DNA from: Cichorium intybus
Taxonomy: Eukaryota > Streptophyta > Magnoliopsida > Asterales > Asteraceae
Assembly (NCBI GenBank): GCA_023525715.1
Contig: CM042011.1
Location: 1,302,001 to 1,366,000, forward strand
Direction: 5' to 3'
Length of the DNA stretch: 64,000 nt
Both the position numbers and the translations under genes were made by a program. The notes beneath the pieces were generated by a model. It was not told where the DNA came from. It saw nothing but the letters and a program-made list of their open reading frames with translations, and ran no database searches. This document shows, piece after piece, positions 1-10,829 of this stretch. Within the stretch, counting starts at the first letter, position 1; every line of letters begins with the position of its first letter.

Positions 1-874
1 AACACTGTTCACCGCACCATCTATGCTCCTTCATAAGTTGTGTTTCTAAAACAGTAAAAGTTGTATCTTCGTTTGAACAATACCACCATCTCCCCTTCTC
101 CCCTATTTAGTTGTTCTCCTTCAGATTCATCTTTATTGAGTTTGATTTAATATGGACCTGAGAGTCTTTGTTTAAAGGTTTTTTAAAAAATGTATTTATT
201 TTTCATCTTTTTAAAAAAAGGTAAGTATCATTTCACTGTTTTAGTAATAAAAACAAATGAAGCCTGATCATATATGATATATGAATATAATAATAAATCT
301 AAAAATAATGTATGCGTGATAAAACTATCTTTCTTGTTTCAGTAGCTTATTCATATGTGGTTAAGTTTCTTATTTTTTTAGTTATCAAATAAAATACTTT
401 GCAAGATAATTGAACATCTGGAACTTGAATTCCAATATGATCCGGAATACAAACCCCAATAAGCTTTTCAACCACATCTATATTTTTTTTGATACTTCAC
501 TTGATGAATCATTCTTCACATCATTCAACATACCTTGTGTTTTCTTAACACAATATGCCAGCTTTTCCTTATCATCTCTCACAATATCTAGACAAGATTC
601 AAAACTAAAGAACGCTTTATTCACTAATTTTGTAAGATAATTATCCCTTTCATCAATTGATCTCTAGTAAGCTAATAATGGGTATATATTACATCTTTTC
701 ACGATCGCCTTAGAATATATTGTTCATGTATTTCCTTGAAATCTTTTTAATCAATATTTTGAAAGCGTGACTACACAATATACCGCAACGATTAAAGTGT
801 TCACAATTGCATTTGATGTCTTGTGTGGCAAGTCTTATTCATCCTGTTACGATATACCTAACACATATCAACAG

Positions 875-1100
875 TTATATAAAATCACATGTGACTACAC
901 ATATTAACATGAGAAATTTCAATATCTTTGTATATAATCACATGTGATTATACACTTATATAAAATCACATGTGAATACACTTCTATAAAATCACATGTG
1001 TTACTCTTATTAATATTAAAAAATTGTATTGTTTATAAATAATCACATATTATTACAACATTATCATTATCTAGAAATCACATGTAAATAAAAAACTTAC
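875..1100. repeat. TCACATGTGA-rich intron-like insert 1
   Basis: This insert lies between two FAR1 coding blocks. On the minus strand it starts with a good donor (TTCAAG|GTAAGT, GT at 1100-1099) and ends near GTGTTAG around 865. Inside are at least four copies of AATCACATGTGA(T/A)T, whose core TCACATGTGA is a perfect 10-bp palindrome, plus variants such as ATCACATATT. The copies are spaced irregularly, about 20-40 bases apart. Confidence 0.7.
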
Positions 1101-1671
1101 CTTGAACTTCTCTAAGAATTCACTTCTCTGGTTCTTATGAATCACAGTATAAACTTCCTATCCATTTCCCTCATTGAATTTGGTATCTTCATAAAACCAC
1201 GTTGCTTTGAACAATTCTTTTTTAACATCAAAAAATAACTTACTAGTGTACACCTCCGCTGCATGTGGTTCTATATTACATGGTGACTTGAATACATAAT
1301 GTGCTCCCTTCGTTTTATGATCAAGTTTCGGTTGAGTATTTCATTGTTTTTAATCACATTATCATAATCATCATGAAATTTACAAGGAAATTTTCACATT
1401 GTGAACGGAAGTTAGAAAAGAATTCATACTTTACAACCTCGATGATGTCTTCATCAACCCACACATTGGAAAATATTTAAAATATGCGAGTAACTATAAC
1501 TCCTGATTTTTAAAGATGTCTTTGGACCATCTCTTTTCTTCAAGATTAACTTCTTTCATTAACAAACCCCAATTCCTCTCAAAAACATCAGGCTTGATAT
1601 TCAAGTCCCAAACAAGCTTCTTAAATCGTTTCTTAAAGTGTGTGTTTTTAAGAAATTCAACAGATACATGT

Positions 1672-1717
1672 AATAATCACATGTGAATATGCATATTATC
1701 ATGTGATAAGTTAAAAT

Positions 1718-1802
<85 letters not shown>

Positions 1803-1815
1803 CACATATGAATAA
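1672..1815. repeat. TCACATGTGA / (AT)n insert 2 in FAR1 pseudogene
   Basis: This insert splits the FAR1 coding region between the HIMKKL block and the FKKRFKKL block. It holds one full palindrome (about 1678-1689), a variant ATCACATATGAA (1801-1812) and an uninterrupted (TA)n run of about 80 bases at 1720-1801. I could not place the splice sites. Confidence 0.65.
1720..1801. repeat. (TA)n microsatellite
   Basis: About 40 uninterrupted TA units inside insert 2 of the FAR1 pseudogene. Confidence 0.97.
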
Positions 1816-2104
1816 ATATCTAGACAAAAACACACATTTGTTTGCAGTTTCTTCATGATATGCCATGCGCACAATCTATGGTTTGAATCCAAAAACATAG
1901 ATTCAACAGCTTGCATTAATGTTGCATGTTGATTTTTTTTAAAACCAATAATGGTTGCTTCCCATGAGCATTCAGAAACTATTCAAGCAACCACTTATAT
2001 GGATCCACGGTTTCCATGCTTAACAAACCAGCTCCGACAGTAACAAATGATTTATGATGATTAATCACAATAAATGGAACAAAACCAATCCAAACATGTT
2101 TCAT

Positions 2105-2206
2105 ACAAAAATACATGATCGCATATGAATGATCATATTTACAACTTAGTTATAGCTTCCATCGCATGCTATTAATCACAAGTGAATTAGAACAATAAAA
2201 CTTACT
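2105..2206. repeat. Palindrome-bearing intron-like insert 3
   Basis: On the minus strand the FAR1 coding sequence reaches the transposase start and meets AATAA|GTAAGTTTTATTG (GT at 2205-2204). The following about 100 bases carry diverged words of the same family, ATTCACTTGTGATTAAT and TCATATGCGATCATG, before coding similarity resumes (FVPF). Confidence 0.6.
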
Positions 2207-3019
2207 TATTCTTTCGAAATGTTGTATCAAGGAAATGACGTCTCTAAATTCATTATAATATGCCTTCTCTGTCTCTTCGGCCAAAAACATTGCATTCAAA
2301 ACTTTATTTTCATCAAATCCATAATAAAATGAATAGTTTGGGTGGTTGTCTTTCTGCTCCATCATTTTATTCACAATAAGTTTAGCATCTTTGTAACCAA
2401 TAATGGAGCCCATATTTCTATTAAAGTTTTTATAATATACTACCTTACCCTTTACATGCTCAAAAGTACCTTTCAAAGTTGCTTTCAATTTGTATGCTTT
2501 TGTTGCATCAATTTTTTTTGTCAAAGCCAGAACTATAAATTCCCTGTCTAAAAATGGCAGTTTCATGTTTTTCTTAAATGATATATCTCCTGAAGATCAT
2601 GGTTGCGCATTTCTTCAAACCTGTCAATCTTGTAACCACTTGTTGCTTTAATACATTTCACATCGATATTTGCTTTATAATTTGTAGCCTTATAGATTGT
2701 GCTACGTTTGTTCCAGCTATCAACTAGTTTCTTTGGTGGTTTGCTAACTTTCCTGCAAACTAAATATTTGTGCTTTATCATATCACCAACTTTTCTTTCT
2801 GTGTTCAAACGAACATCAAAACCACCATTCTCTGTATTACTTTTATACATCTATAATTGTAGAATCCCTAGTATTAAACATCATTAAATAATTCAGTTTA
2901 AATTCCTTCGGAACCTTTGGTTTGACATCATGTTGAACCTGTCAATTGTAAATATGTTGTACACCACTTGTAATTATCATACTGTTGGAATCAATTTCGT
3001 TCGAAAAAGTTGAGCCTTT

Positions 3020-3320
3020 ACATGTATAATCAGATGTGAAAACATATAATATGCTTTATTCATATGTCAATATAAAATCACATGCGATTATATATTAACA
3101 TGTTCATATAATCACATATGAATCTCAACAAACATATCATATGATTATAAAAACAATTAAATATATATCAACACACACATGTCAATATTCATTCGTCATC
3201 AAAACATGCATAATCGCATGTGATTAACCCTTTCCGTTAACACATTAAACAATGACTTCTTATATAATCACATATATGCTCGGGCGTTAATCAATAGCTT
3301 GGATCTTACCTCCCAATTAG
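3020..3320. repeat. Palindrome-rich intron-like insert 4
   Basis: This stretch lies between the acidic N-terminal exon and the FAR1 DNA-binding exon. It has about five variants of the ATCACATGTGAT word (near 3027, 3068, 3112, 3210 and 3262). On the minus strand it appears to begin at GAG|GTAAGATCC near 3310. Confidence 0.6.
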
Positions 3321-3797
3321 GAATTGCTTTGGATGAGCCCTATATTGTTGGCGCGGAAGCAAAAGGCTAGTTCTCACTCTGTTTTAGGGACCCCTAAGAT
3401 TGTCTTTCCCCTAAATTAATCCGCAGTGTTAAAACAATACGTACCTGAAACACTATAATTTTGGTTCTGATGTCTTGAATGTTCATCATCTTCAAATCTC
3501 GAAGCAAAAATAATAATTTCATTTTCTTGTGTAAAAGAATTGACATCATCACCATCATTATCACTTGAAAAAGTCTTAATAGAACTATAAACCTGTGATT
3601 AATAAGATTACTACAGAAAAGTTAAAAAAACATCAAATCAATTGAACAAAAACTTAATCGAACTATAAAACTTGTGATTAATAAGAATTGACATCATCAC
3701 CATCACGTAGGACGCTCCTCTTATTTTATTTAGGATTAGTAGCTTACATTTGTTAGACATTCTTAAACATTCTAATTTTTCTTATTTGAACCTACAC

Positions 3798-3800
<3 letters not shown>

Positions 3801-3863
<63 letters not shown>

Positions 3864-3885
3864 CATACATACATACATACATACA

Positions 3886-3960
<75 letters not shown>
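3801..3960. repeat. Compound microsatellite (AT)n-(ACAT)n-(AT)n
   Basis: About 58 bases of AT dinucleotide are followed by about 13 units of ACAT and then about 46 bases of AT. It lies just upstream of the FAR1 pseudogene in that gene's orientation. Confidence 0.97.
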
Positions 3961-3962
<2 letters not shown>

Positions 3963-4581
3963 ATAGGTTTAATAAATGACTAAATTTATCCATGATACCA
4001 AATGACTAATCTCGATCGTTGGAATCAAAATCATCAACGACCAAACAATAAGTTGTAAACTTGCTACTTTGACGCGCACGTAGATTATTATAACAAAAAA
4101 TCCACTTCGGTTTTTTGTTTTTTTTAATTTTCCGACGTTATAACTTTTCAAAAAAAATTAAATATAACAAAATTTATAATTTTTGTCCTCTACAAATAGA
4201 TATCAATATCGATATATAAGAAATAAACTTTTTTTCATGAGTACAGTTTGTCTATATTCACAATGTGAATCTGAACTATAAAATATAAATCTAAGTAATA
4301 GAGTTTTAAAATTTGTACCATTTCAATATTATAATTATTTATAAAGAATATATTATACACAAGTTAATTTACTCGCATTAAAACGAAAAATTTAATTTAC
4401 TCGCATTAACACGGAAAATTATGGGTTGTGCTATAAGTATTCCTCATTAAATTTTGTACCCCTTTGGCACCCATCAAATCAATATGAATTTTGATTTAAA
4501 TTAATTTTAAACCTATAAACCCTCTGATTTGACTAGTTGATTTGTTTTATTATTTTTTGTCTTTTGTTGTCTTTTTGTTTA
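3961..4581. other. AT-rich spacer
   Basis: No gene is visible. It contains TTCACAATGTGAAT (about 4258), a relative of the palindromic word in the FAR1 introns. A stretch around 4060-4230 resembles, in inverted orientation, the sequence at about 12540-12690. Confidence 0.5.
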
Positions 4582-4590
4582 TAATTATTA

Positions 4591-4806
4591 GAGTAAATTA
4601 CACTTTTGGTCCCAGTGGTTGGCAAAAAATACCATATAGGTTCTAACTTTCCATTTTCAACATTGAAGGTCACTAAGGTTTGTGAAAATTACCACATAGA
4701 GCCCTGGGGCATATAAAAAGACTAAAATGCCCTTTCTAATTTCTTTTTCTTTTTTATTTGAATTACTTAATTATTTTATTAATAAAAAATACCCCACCCA
4801 CCCTCA
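4591..4806 (+). repeat. Left terminal inverted repeat of the MULE
   Basis: This arm pairs with 5672-5886. Only about ten mismatches are seen by eye in the first 140 bases. The inner part degenerates into T-rich sequence followed by CCCACCC on both sides. Confidence 0.85.
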
Positions 4807-5359
4807 CCCTCACCCCTACCCCCACCTCACTGCAGCAAACCAGCCCCTTTCTTGCTTCCATGATTACTCTGTTTCGTGAATTGGTTTGTGTGTGACTGTA
4901 ATCGAAAATTAGAAAGAGATAAAGAGAGTTTTCAAAAAGAGATGGAGAGTGTTTTGTGTGTCTTTAATCTGAAAACAATGGGAGATTAATGGTTTTAGAG
5001 AAATATATAGGGAGAGAAGTGGGAGTGTAAGGGACGTACGAAGAATACGTGAAATCAATCCCAATTTTTAAGGGATTTTGAAATTAACAGACGTCAAAGA
5101 TTGCGTGATTATCCCAATTATCCGATAATTTAGTTATGACCATAATTTCAGGGATCTGATTAGTGATCCATAGAATCGTGAGTAACAGAAAGACAACTGA
5201 GCGGGAAAACGAATGGGAAGATGTATAAGAGGCTGCCGCAGTCTCAAATCAGAAACGGATGGAGGAAAACTGTTATTGGTTTTGAATTTGAATGATGAAT
5301 AAACAGGTAAAACGATCATTAAGGAATCGTTGTGAAACTGACGAATTTTTAGATTAAGT

Positions 5360-5605
5360 TTAAGAATTTCTCTCCTTGCATTTCCAATTGATAGCATCAG
5401 AATTCGAGGAAGCAGATAGAGGATGAGGCGTTTCAAAAGGTTTCTTCAGGAATTTAGAACGAAGAAGAGCCATGGCAATGGCGAGCTTCAACGATTCCTC
5501 TGAACCGGTGGTTGTTTCAGACGCCATTCCCCCTCTATCGATCGCTTGCAGTGGATGCGCGGGAGCTCTGCGATTATTCCAACAACTAATCTTCAATTGT
5601 ATCAT
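5360..5605 (-). other. Unknown open frame inside the MULE, possible captured exon
   Basis: An 81-codon open frame on the minus strand includes MASETTTGSEESLKLAIAMA, followed by basic and hydrophobic residues. I do not recognise the family. It sits in the GC-richer centre of the Mutator-like element, and an open frame of 75 codons overlaps it on the other strand, so it may be chance. A captured 5' exon of a host gene is the interesting alternative. Splice sites and function are not visible. Confidence 0.25.
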
Positions 5606-5671
5606 GGATGTTGGGGGTGAACGATTGAGAATTTCCTGGAAGGGGGAGAATGATACGGGGCAGTTAGGGTG

Positions 5672-5886
5672 GGGTGGGGTGGGGTATCTTTTTTATTAAT
5701 AAAATAAAGAGTAACAAAATTAAAGAAAAAGAAAAATATAAAAAGGGTATTTTAGTCTTTTTATATGCCACAGGGTTCTATGTGGTAATTTTCGCAAACC
5801 TTAGTGACCTTCAATGTTGAAAATGGAAAGTTAGGACCTATGTGATATTTTTTGCCAACCACAGGGACCAAAAGTGTAATTTACTC
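5672..5886 (-). repeat. Right terminal inverted repeat of the MULE
   Basis: Inverted partner of 4591-4806. It ends GTAATTTACTC directly before the 9-bp target duplication. Confidence 0.85.
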
Positions 5887-5937
5887 TAATTATTATTATT
5901 ATCTTGTTTATTATTATTATTATTATGTTTACTATTA

Positions 5938-5973
<36 letters not shown>

Positions 5974-5975
5974 GT
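5887..5975. repeat. (ATT)n microsatellite
   Basis: An imperfect ATT trinucleotide array begins inside the right target duplication of the MULE and has several single-base interruptions. Confidence 0.9.
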
Positions 5976-6084
5976 TTACGTCTACACTTCAAATTTTTTT
6001 ATCGAACAAAATTCCATTCCCTTTAGGATATTGACATGATCCCCCATTGAGTTTCTCTGGGTCGGGTTCTGCAGTACGTGAATA

Positions 6085-6426
6085 TTGGTTGCAAAAAAAC
6101 AAGAAAAAACAAGAAAAAAAAAAGATAATTTATTAGTATTGTTTTTCTTACCATCCACTCTGTCATCTGGGGAAGGGATTGAGCATGACTTGACGTCTCT
6201 TCAAGTTAGACAACAAGAACTTCTGAGAAATAATTTGTTTCAATTTAAACAATTGATTATACTTGAAGTCTCGTTCACTAGTCCAAAACACGATGAGTAT
6301 ATAAAGTTATGTTTTTATAATATGCAAATATTAATGATTACAATGACGGAAGACATTCAGGAATATGTCAACTCAATGAGAAAACTCGAAGAGGGATGTG
6401 AGCCTAGAGCAACACTCGATGAATGA
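6085..6426 (+). other. Unrecognised 113-codon open frame
   Basis: The frame starts with a lysine-rich segment encoded by an A-rich run and ends EDIQEYVNSMRKLEEG plus ten residues. I see no domain, no homologous family and no splice structure. It may be a chance frame or a remnant of a mobile element. Confidence 0.2.
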
Positions 6427-6608
6427 AGTAAGTTGAATAAAATTGCGCTTGAATTAATTGAGAATTACATGGAATTGTTTGAAGTGCTACTAAAACGTAA
6501 AAATTATTGCTACTAAAACGTAAAAGTTATAAAGCTAAAATTGGGTTTGAATATTGGACCAAACTTGGCATTGTTGTTATTATTTATATTATTATTTTTT
6601 ATACATTT

Positions 6609-6914
6609 ATTCGAATTTGACATAACCATTTTGATATAATTTGACAAAATTTTATGACATTATAAACGTCGGTTGTTGTGTCGTAATTATTAAAAAAAAC
6701 AATTGTTTATTGTTATTAAAACGTGAAAATTATAAATGTTAAATTCATTAATTTGACATTCATTCAAATTTGACATAACCTTTTTGATATAATTTGACAT
6801 AATTTTATAAAATTATATACGCCGTTTGTTGTATCGTAATTACTTAAAAAAATTATTGTTTATTGTTACTAAAACCTAAACATTATAAAAGGTAAATTCA
6901 TTATTATTGTTTTT
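6609..6914. repeat. Two-copy tandem repeat, 153-bp unit
   Basis: Two adjacent imperfect copies begin ATTC(G/A)AATTTGACATAACC at 6609 and 6762 and run through TTGATATAATTTGACA and TATTGTTA(T/C)TAAAAC. Shorter pieces of the unit (CTACTAAAACGTAAAA) occur just before, near 6487-6530. Nothing coding is visible. Confidence 0.8.
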
Positions 6915-6915
6915 C

Positions 6916-6916
<1 letters not shown>

Positions 6917-6949
<33 letters not shown>
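6917..6949. repeat. (AAT)n microsatellite
   Basis: Eleven or so AAT units, directly after the 153-bp tandem repeat. Confidence 0.9.
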
Positions 6950-6950
<1 letters not shown>

Positions 6951-7161
6951 CAATTACTATTAATAAAAGAAAATAAAAGAAAAAAGAAAAAGAAAATAAA
7001 TAAACAAACAAAATAGACAAAATAAAAAAAATAAAAACAAAAAAAATCAAATCAGGGAAGTACAATTAGATTATATGAGGGTATGTATAGATTCATCCAA
7101 AAATTATTCATATACATATGGCAATGCCATTTATAAAGAATGTCATATTCACAAGAAAAAT

Positions 7162-7456
7162 TGATGCAGTTTCTTATGCAATCAAGTGAAAATCAGAAAC
7201 TACAAGAATTGCCCAGGAATGTTTCGTTTATTGATAATCAAAAAAATCTCCCCCCACATGAGATGTGATCGATTGAATAAATAAACCACAAAAAATTCTC
7301 AAAAGTAGCTAACAACCAAAAAGATAAAAACCAAGTCTTTTTAAAACCAAAACAAGATAAAACAAGATAAATACGAAACTAAATTCCACCAATATCCGGA
7401 ATGGCCTAGGTCCATTCGGCTGGGTCGGGTCTCACTTTTAACTCGGGTCATCTGCA
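7162..7456 (-). repeat. 3' LTR of the gypsy element
   Basis: 295 bp, same ends as the 5' LTR. The integrase frame stops at 7438, so the last codons lie inside this LTR. Confidence 0.93.
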
Positions 7457-10400
7457 TCATCCTCCCCTTCTTCGAAAGGACTCGTCCTCGAGTTAAAAGG
7501 ATCATCATCATCAGGAACAAAAGGTGTTAGATCAGCCACATTAAATGTCGCAGAGACGTTGTAGTGACTTGGCAATTCTATTTTATACGCATTATCATTG
7601 ATGCGTTCCAACACCTGGAAAGGACCATCCGCACGAGGTTTAAGCTTTCCGGCACGCCCCTTGGGAAACCTATCTTTACTCAAATGTACCCACACTAGAT
7701 CCCCCACTTGGAACACAACTCTCTTCCTGTGCACGTTAGCTCGCCTCTGGTAGACTATGTTGTTGTTAACAATCTGGTCGCGTACCTGTTGATGAATTAG
7801 CTTAATTTGAGCTGACCTCTCCTCCCCTTCAGCGCTGAAGTGTTCGCTGGTTGGCAGAGGAGCGAGGTCTACCAGCGTGAACGGATTTCTCCCGTAGACA
7901 ACGAAGAAATGGCTCTTACCGGTAGACCTGTGAGAAGACCGGTTATATGCAAATTCTGCTTGTGGCAGTACAACATCCCACTGACGCGGTTATTCCCGAC
8001 AAGGCTGCGAAGAAGATTCCTGAGACTCCGGTTGGTGACTTCAGATTGACCATCGCTTTGTGGATGATGTGCACTGCTGAAATGAAGTTGCGAGCCCAAA
8101 CGTTTCCACAATGTCCTCCAAAAATGTCCCACGAACTTAACATCACGGTCTGATGTTAGAGATTTAGGGACGCCATGTAACCGAACAATCTCAGCAAAAT
8201 AGAGCCGCGCTATTTGGCTTGCATCATATGTCTTAGCACAGGGAACAAAATGGGCCATTTTTGAAAATCGGTCAACAACAACCATAATTGAATCTTTATG
8301 GCGTTGTGTCCGCGGAAGCCCGACAACAAAATCAAGACTTACGTCCTCCCACGGACCCTCCGGGACTGGTAGAGGGGTATACAAACCCGCATTAGAATGA
8401 TGGCCTTTCGCCATGTGACAACTCCGACACCGGTTGACAATTCGTGCGACATCCCCTACCATTTTTGGCCAAAAAAACGTTCCTGTACTAGTTTGAGGGT
8501 CTTATCTCTTCCAAAATGTCCCGCCAACCCCCCACGGTGACTCTCCAAGATGATAGCATCCCGAAGCGAGCATTTCGGAACACACATGAGATGGTTTTTG
8601 AACAAAAACCCGTTGTGGATCGAATACTGTTTATGGGTTTGTGTTGTTGTGTTGTGGCAGCACTTCCAGATTTCCGAGAAATCAGCGTCGTCGGGGTACA
8701 ATCCACGAAAAATATCAAAGCCCTCTATTTTAACTGCAAGGGACTTGAGTAGAGTGTATCGCCGGCTAAGTGCATCAGCCACCGTATTGGCAGCACCAGC
8801 TTTATGTCGGATCACGAAAGAAAAGTCCTGGAGGTATTCTACCCATTTCGCATGTCTTGTATTGAGCTTTTGTTGACTATTTATGAATCGTAGGGCTTGA
8901 TGGTCGGAATACAAGATAAATTCATCCGGTAACAGATAGTGTCTCCAATACTCTAAACTCCGAATTATGGCATAAAACTCTTTGTCGTAAGTGCTGTACT
9001 TCAGTCACGCTTCGTTTAGTTTTTCGCTAAAAAATGCTACAGGTCGGTTGTTTTGGCTAAGGACCCCACCAATGCCTAGGCCTGAAGCATCGCATTCTAC
9101 TTGGAATGCTATTTCAAAGTTTGAAAGTGCAAGAACAGGTGCTTGCGTGACACATTTTTTTAATTCTTCAAAGGCTTTATTGGCTCCACTTGTCTACACA
9201 AACTTGTTTCCTTTAAGGCATTCCGTGATGGGCGCGACAATGGAACTGAAATTTCGAATAAAACGACGATAAAATGATGCGAGACCATGGAAGCTTCATA
9301 CTTCGTGAGCTGAAGACAGGGTTGGCCATGACGTGATCGCTTCCACTTTAGAGTTACCCATACTAATACATGTGCCTGAAACAAGGTACCCTAGGAAAAG
9401 AACTTCACGTGCCATGAAGTGGCAGTTGTTTCGGTTAGCATATAATTTTTGTTCCAACAGTATCGAAAATACCTGTCGCAAATGACGAAGATGTTGTGCT
9501 AGGTCTTGACTGAAAACCAAAATGTCATCAAAATACACAACTACACAATGACCGATCAGTTCCTTAAAAATTTGATTCATCAACCGCATAAATGTACTTG
9601 GAGCGTTGGAAAGGCCAAACGGCATCACCATCCATTCATAGAGTCCATCACGTGTTTTAAACGCGGTTTTCCACTCATCCCCGGCTCGCATCCGGATCTG
9701 ATGATACCCGCTACGAAGGTCAATTTTGGAGAAGATTAAGGCTCCGTGGAGTTGGTCGAGAAGGTCTTCAAATCGGGGTATAGGGAAGCGGTATTTGATG
9801 GTGATCTTGTTGACTGTGCGGCTATCGATACACATTCGATATGCGCCACCTGGTTTGGGAACGAGAAGTGCGGGTACAACACACGGGCTCATGCTCTCTC
9901 GTATGAGGCCTTTGTCAAGAAGCTCGGTAACTTGTCTGTGTAATTCTTCAAATTCTCGAGGATTCATCCGATTTGCCGGTTTATTCGGTATCACTGAACC
10001 TGGAACAAAATCAATGCAATGTTGTATGTCTCTGATGAGAGGTAAGCCGGCTGGAATTTCATCAGGGAATACTGTTTGGAACTCGTCAATTAGGGGCTGT
10101 ACCTCTGGTGGTGTCTTGGTCACTTCCTGGTTCTGTTCCGCCACCACGAGAGCGAACACAAAGGGTGGTGTTGCGTGTCTGTTATAATCCAAGAATGCTG
10201 ATTTGGACATGATGAGTGCTTCTGTACCTGTCTCACGGGTGTCAAGCGGCGCCAATGTGATGTTAATCCCATCCTTTCGAAAAGAATAAGTATTTTTGAA
10301 CCCGTCACGCTTAGTGTGTCGGTCATATTGCCATGGCCGCCCCAATAGCACGTGGCAGGCGTCCATAGGAACAACTTCACACCACACTTCGTCTTCGTAC

Positions 10401-10800
10401 TTGTTACCAATCGAAAATTGTATTAAACACCGTTGATTCACCTTCACAACATTCCCTTTTTTCAACCAGGTTAATTGATAGGGTTCCGGGTGGGGCTGGA
10501 CAGGTAGTGACAATTTTTCCACCATACTAGTAGCAACCATGTTCTCACAACTTCCCCCATCTATGATTAAAGTACATACCTTGCCTTTTGCTGTACAATT
10601 TGTACGAAATATGTTGTTCCGCAACCAGAGGGTGTCATCAACTTTGGTTGCCGGTATTGCGTTGAGAGCTTGTTGGATCACTAGTGCTTCGCCTTTGTCC
10701 GGGTATATGATTTCGCCTTCTGGTTCTTCCTCTTCTTCCAGAGCGGTATCGTATTGGGGTGGGGCTTCATCGGTTAATGTATACAATTGATGATTTGGGA
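7438..10800 (-). pseudogene. pol of the gypsy element (PR-RT-RH-IN), broken
   Basis: The 496-codon open block 9296-10786 holds an aspartic protease with IDGGSCENM in place of the more common DSG, and a reverse transcriptase with KIDLRSGYHQIRM, MPFGLSNAPSTFMRLMNQIF and the catalytic YFDDILVFS. The frame breaks near 9296. RNase H resumes in 8456-8914 (SDHQALRFINSQQ, NTVADALSR). Integrase follows in 7869-8462, with zinc-finger cysteines RCRSC, SLDFVVGLP, LTSDRDVKF and AHHPQSDGQSE. The C-terminal part is in 7438-7734 (LKPRADGPFQVLERINDNAY) and ends in an acidic tail. At least three shifts or stops separate the blocks. Confidence 0.92.
7457..7480 (-). promoter_or_regulatory. Polypurine tract
   Basis: The minus strand reads GAAGAAGGGGAGGATGA directly before the 3' LTR. 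It would prime plus-strand DNA synthesis. Confidence 0.8.
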
Positions 10801-10829
10801 AATCTCGAGCGTAATGCCCAATTCCTTGG

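Larger units (their letters stand above)
1..3605 (-). pseudogene. FAR1-RELATED SEQUENCE-like gene, decayed
   Basis: FAR1-related proteins are plant transcription factors derived from Mutator-like transposases. Reading the minus strand downwards, I see an acidic N-terminal exon (about 3440-3600), the FAR1 DNA-binding region (about 2563-2930, with GFDVRLNTERK and KHKYLVCRK), the linker and start of the MULE transposase domain (2215-2566), its continuation (about 1830-2120, with VTVGAGLLS and HRLCAWHIMKKL), further transposase blocks (about 1130-1640, including FKKRFKKLVWDLNIKPDVFE and KATWFYEDTKF), a SWIM zinc finger (about 750-830, CNCEHFNRCGILCSHAFK) and C-terminal conserved parts near 410-640 (IPDHIGIQVP). 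The gene is broken. A one-base loss near 2229 shifts the frame at the transposase start, and stops or shifts follow near 1300, 700 and 520. Several gaps begin with GTAAG and look like introns. I see no intact reading frame; the 5' and 3' limits are approximate and the gene may run past position 1. Confidence 0.85.
4591..5886. mobile_element. Non-autonomous Mutator-like element with long TIRs
   Basis: The 1296-bp element starts GAGTAAATTACACTTTTGG and ends in the inverted copy. The arms (about 4591-4806 and 5672-5886) match closely for about 140 bases and more loosely for about 70 more. The flanks carry a perfect 9-bp direct repeat TAATTATTA (4582-4590 and 5887-5895), the usual target-site duplication of Mutator-like elements. 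The interior holds no transposase. It is more GC-rich and gene-like than the surroundings, which is what a captured gene fragment (Pack-MULE) would look like. Confidence 0.88.

Noticed and set aside
3750..3993. Open frames coding for long Tyr-Ile or Tyr-Val-Cys-Met runs
   Set aside because: They are translations of (AT)n and (ACAT)n microsatellites; the same applies near 1720, 33450, 36560 and 49900.
7947..8876. Plus-strand open frames across the gypsy pol region
   Set aside because: They are shadows of the real minus-strand pol coding.
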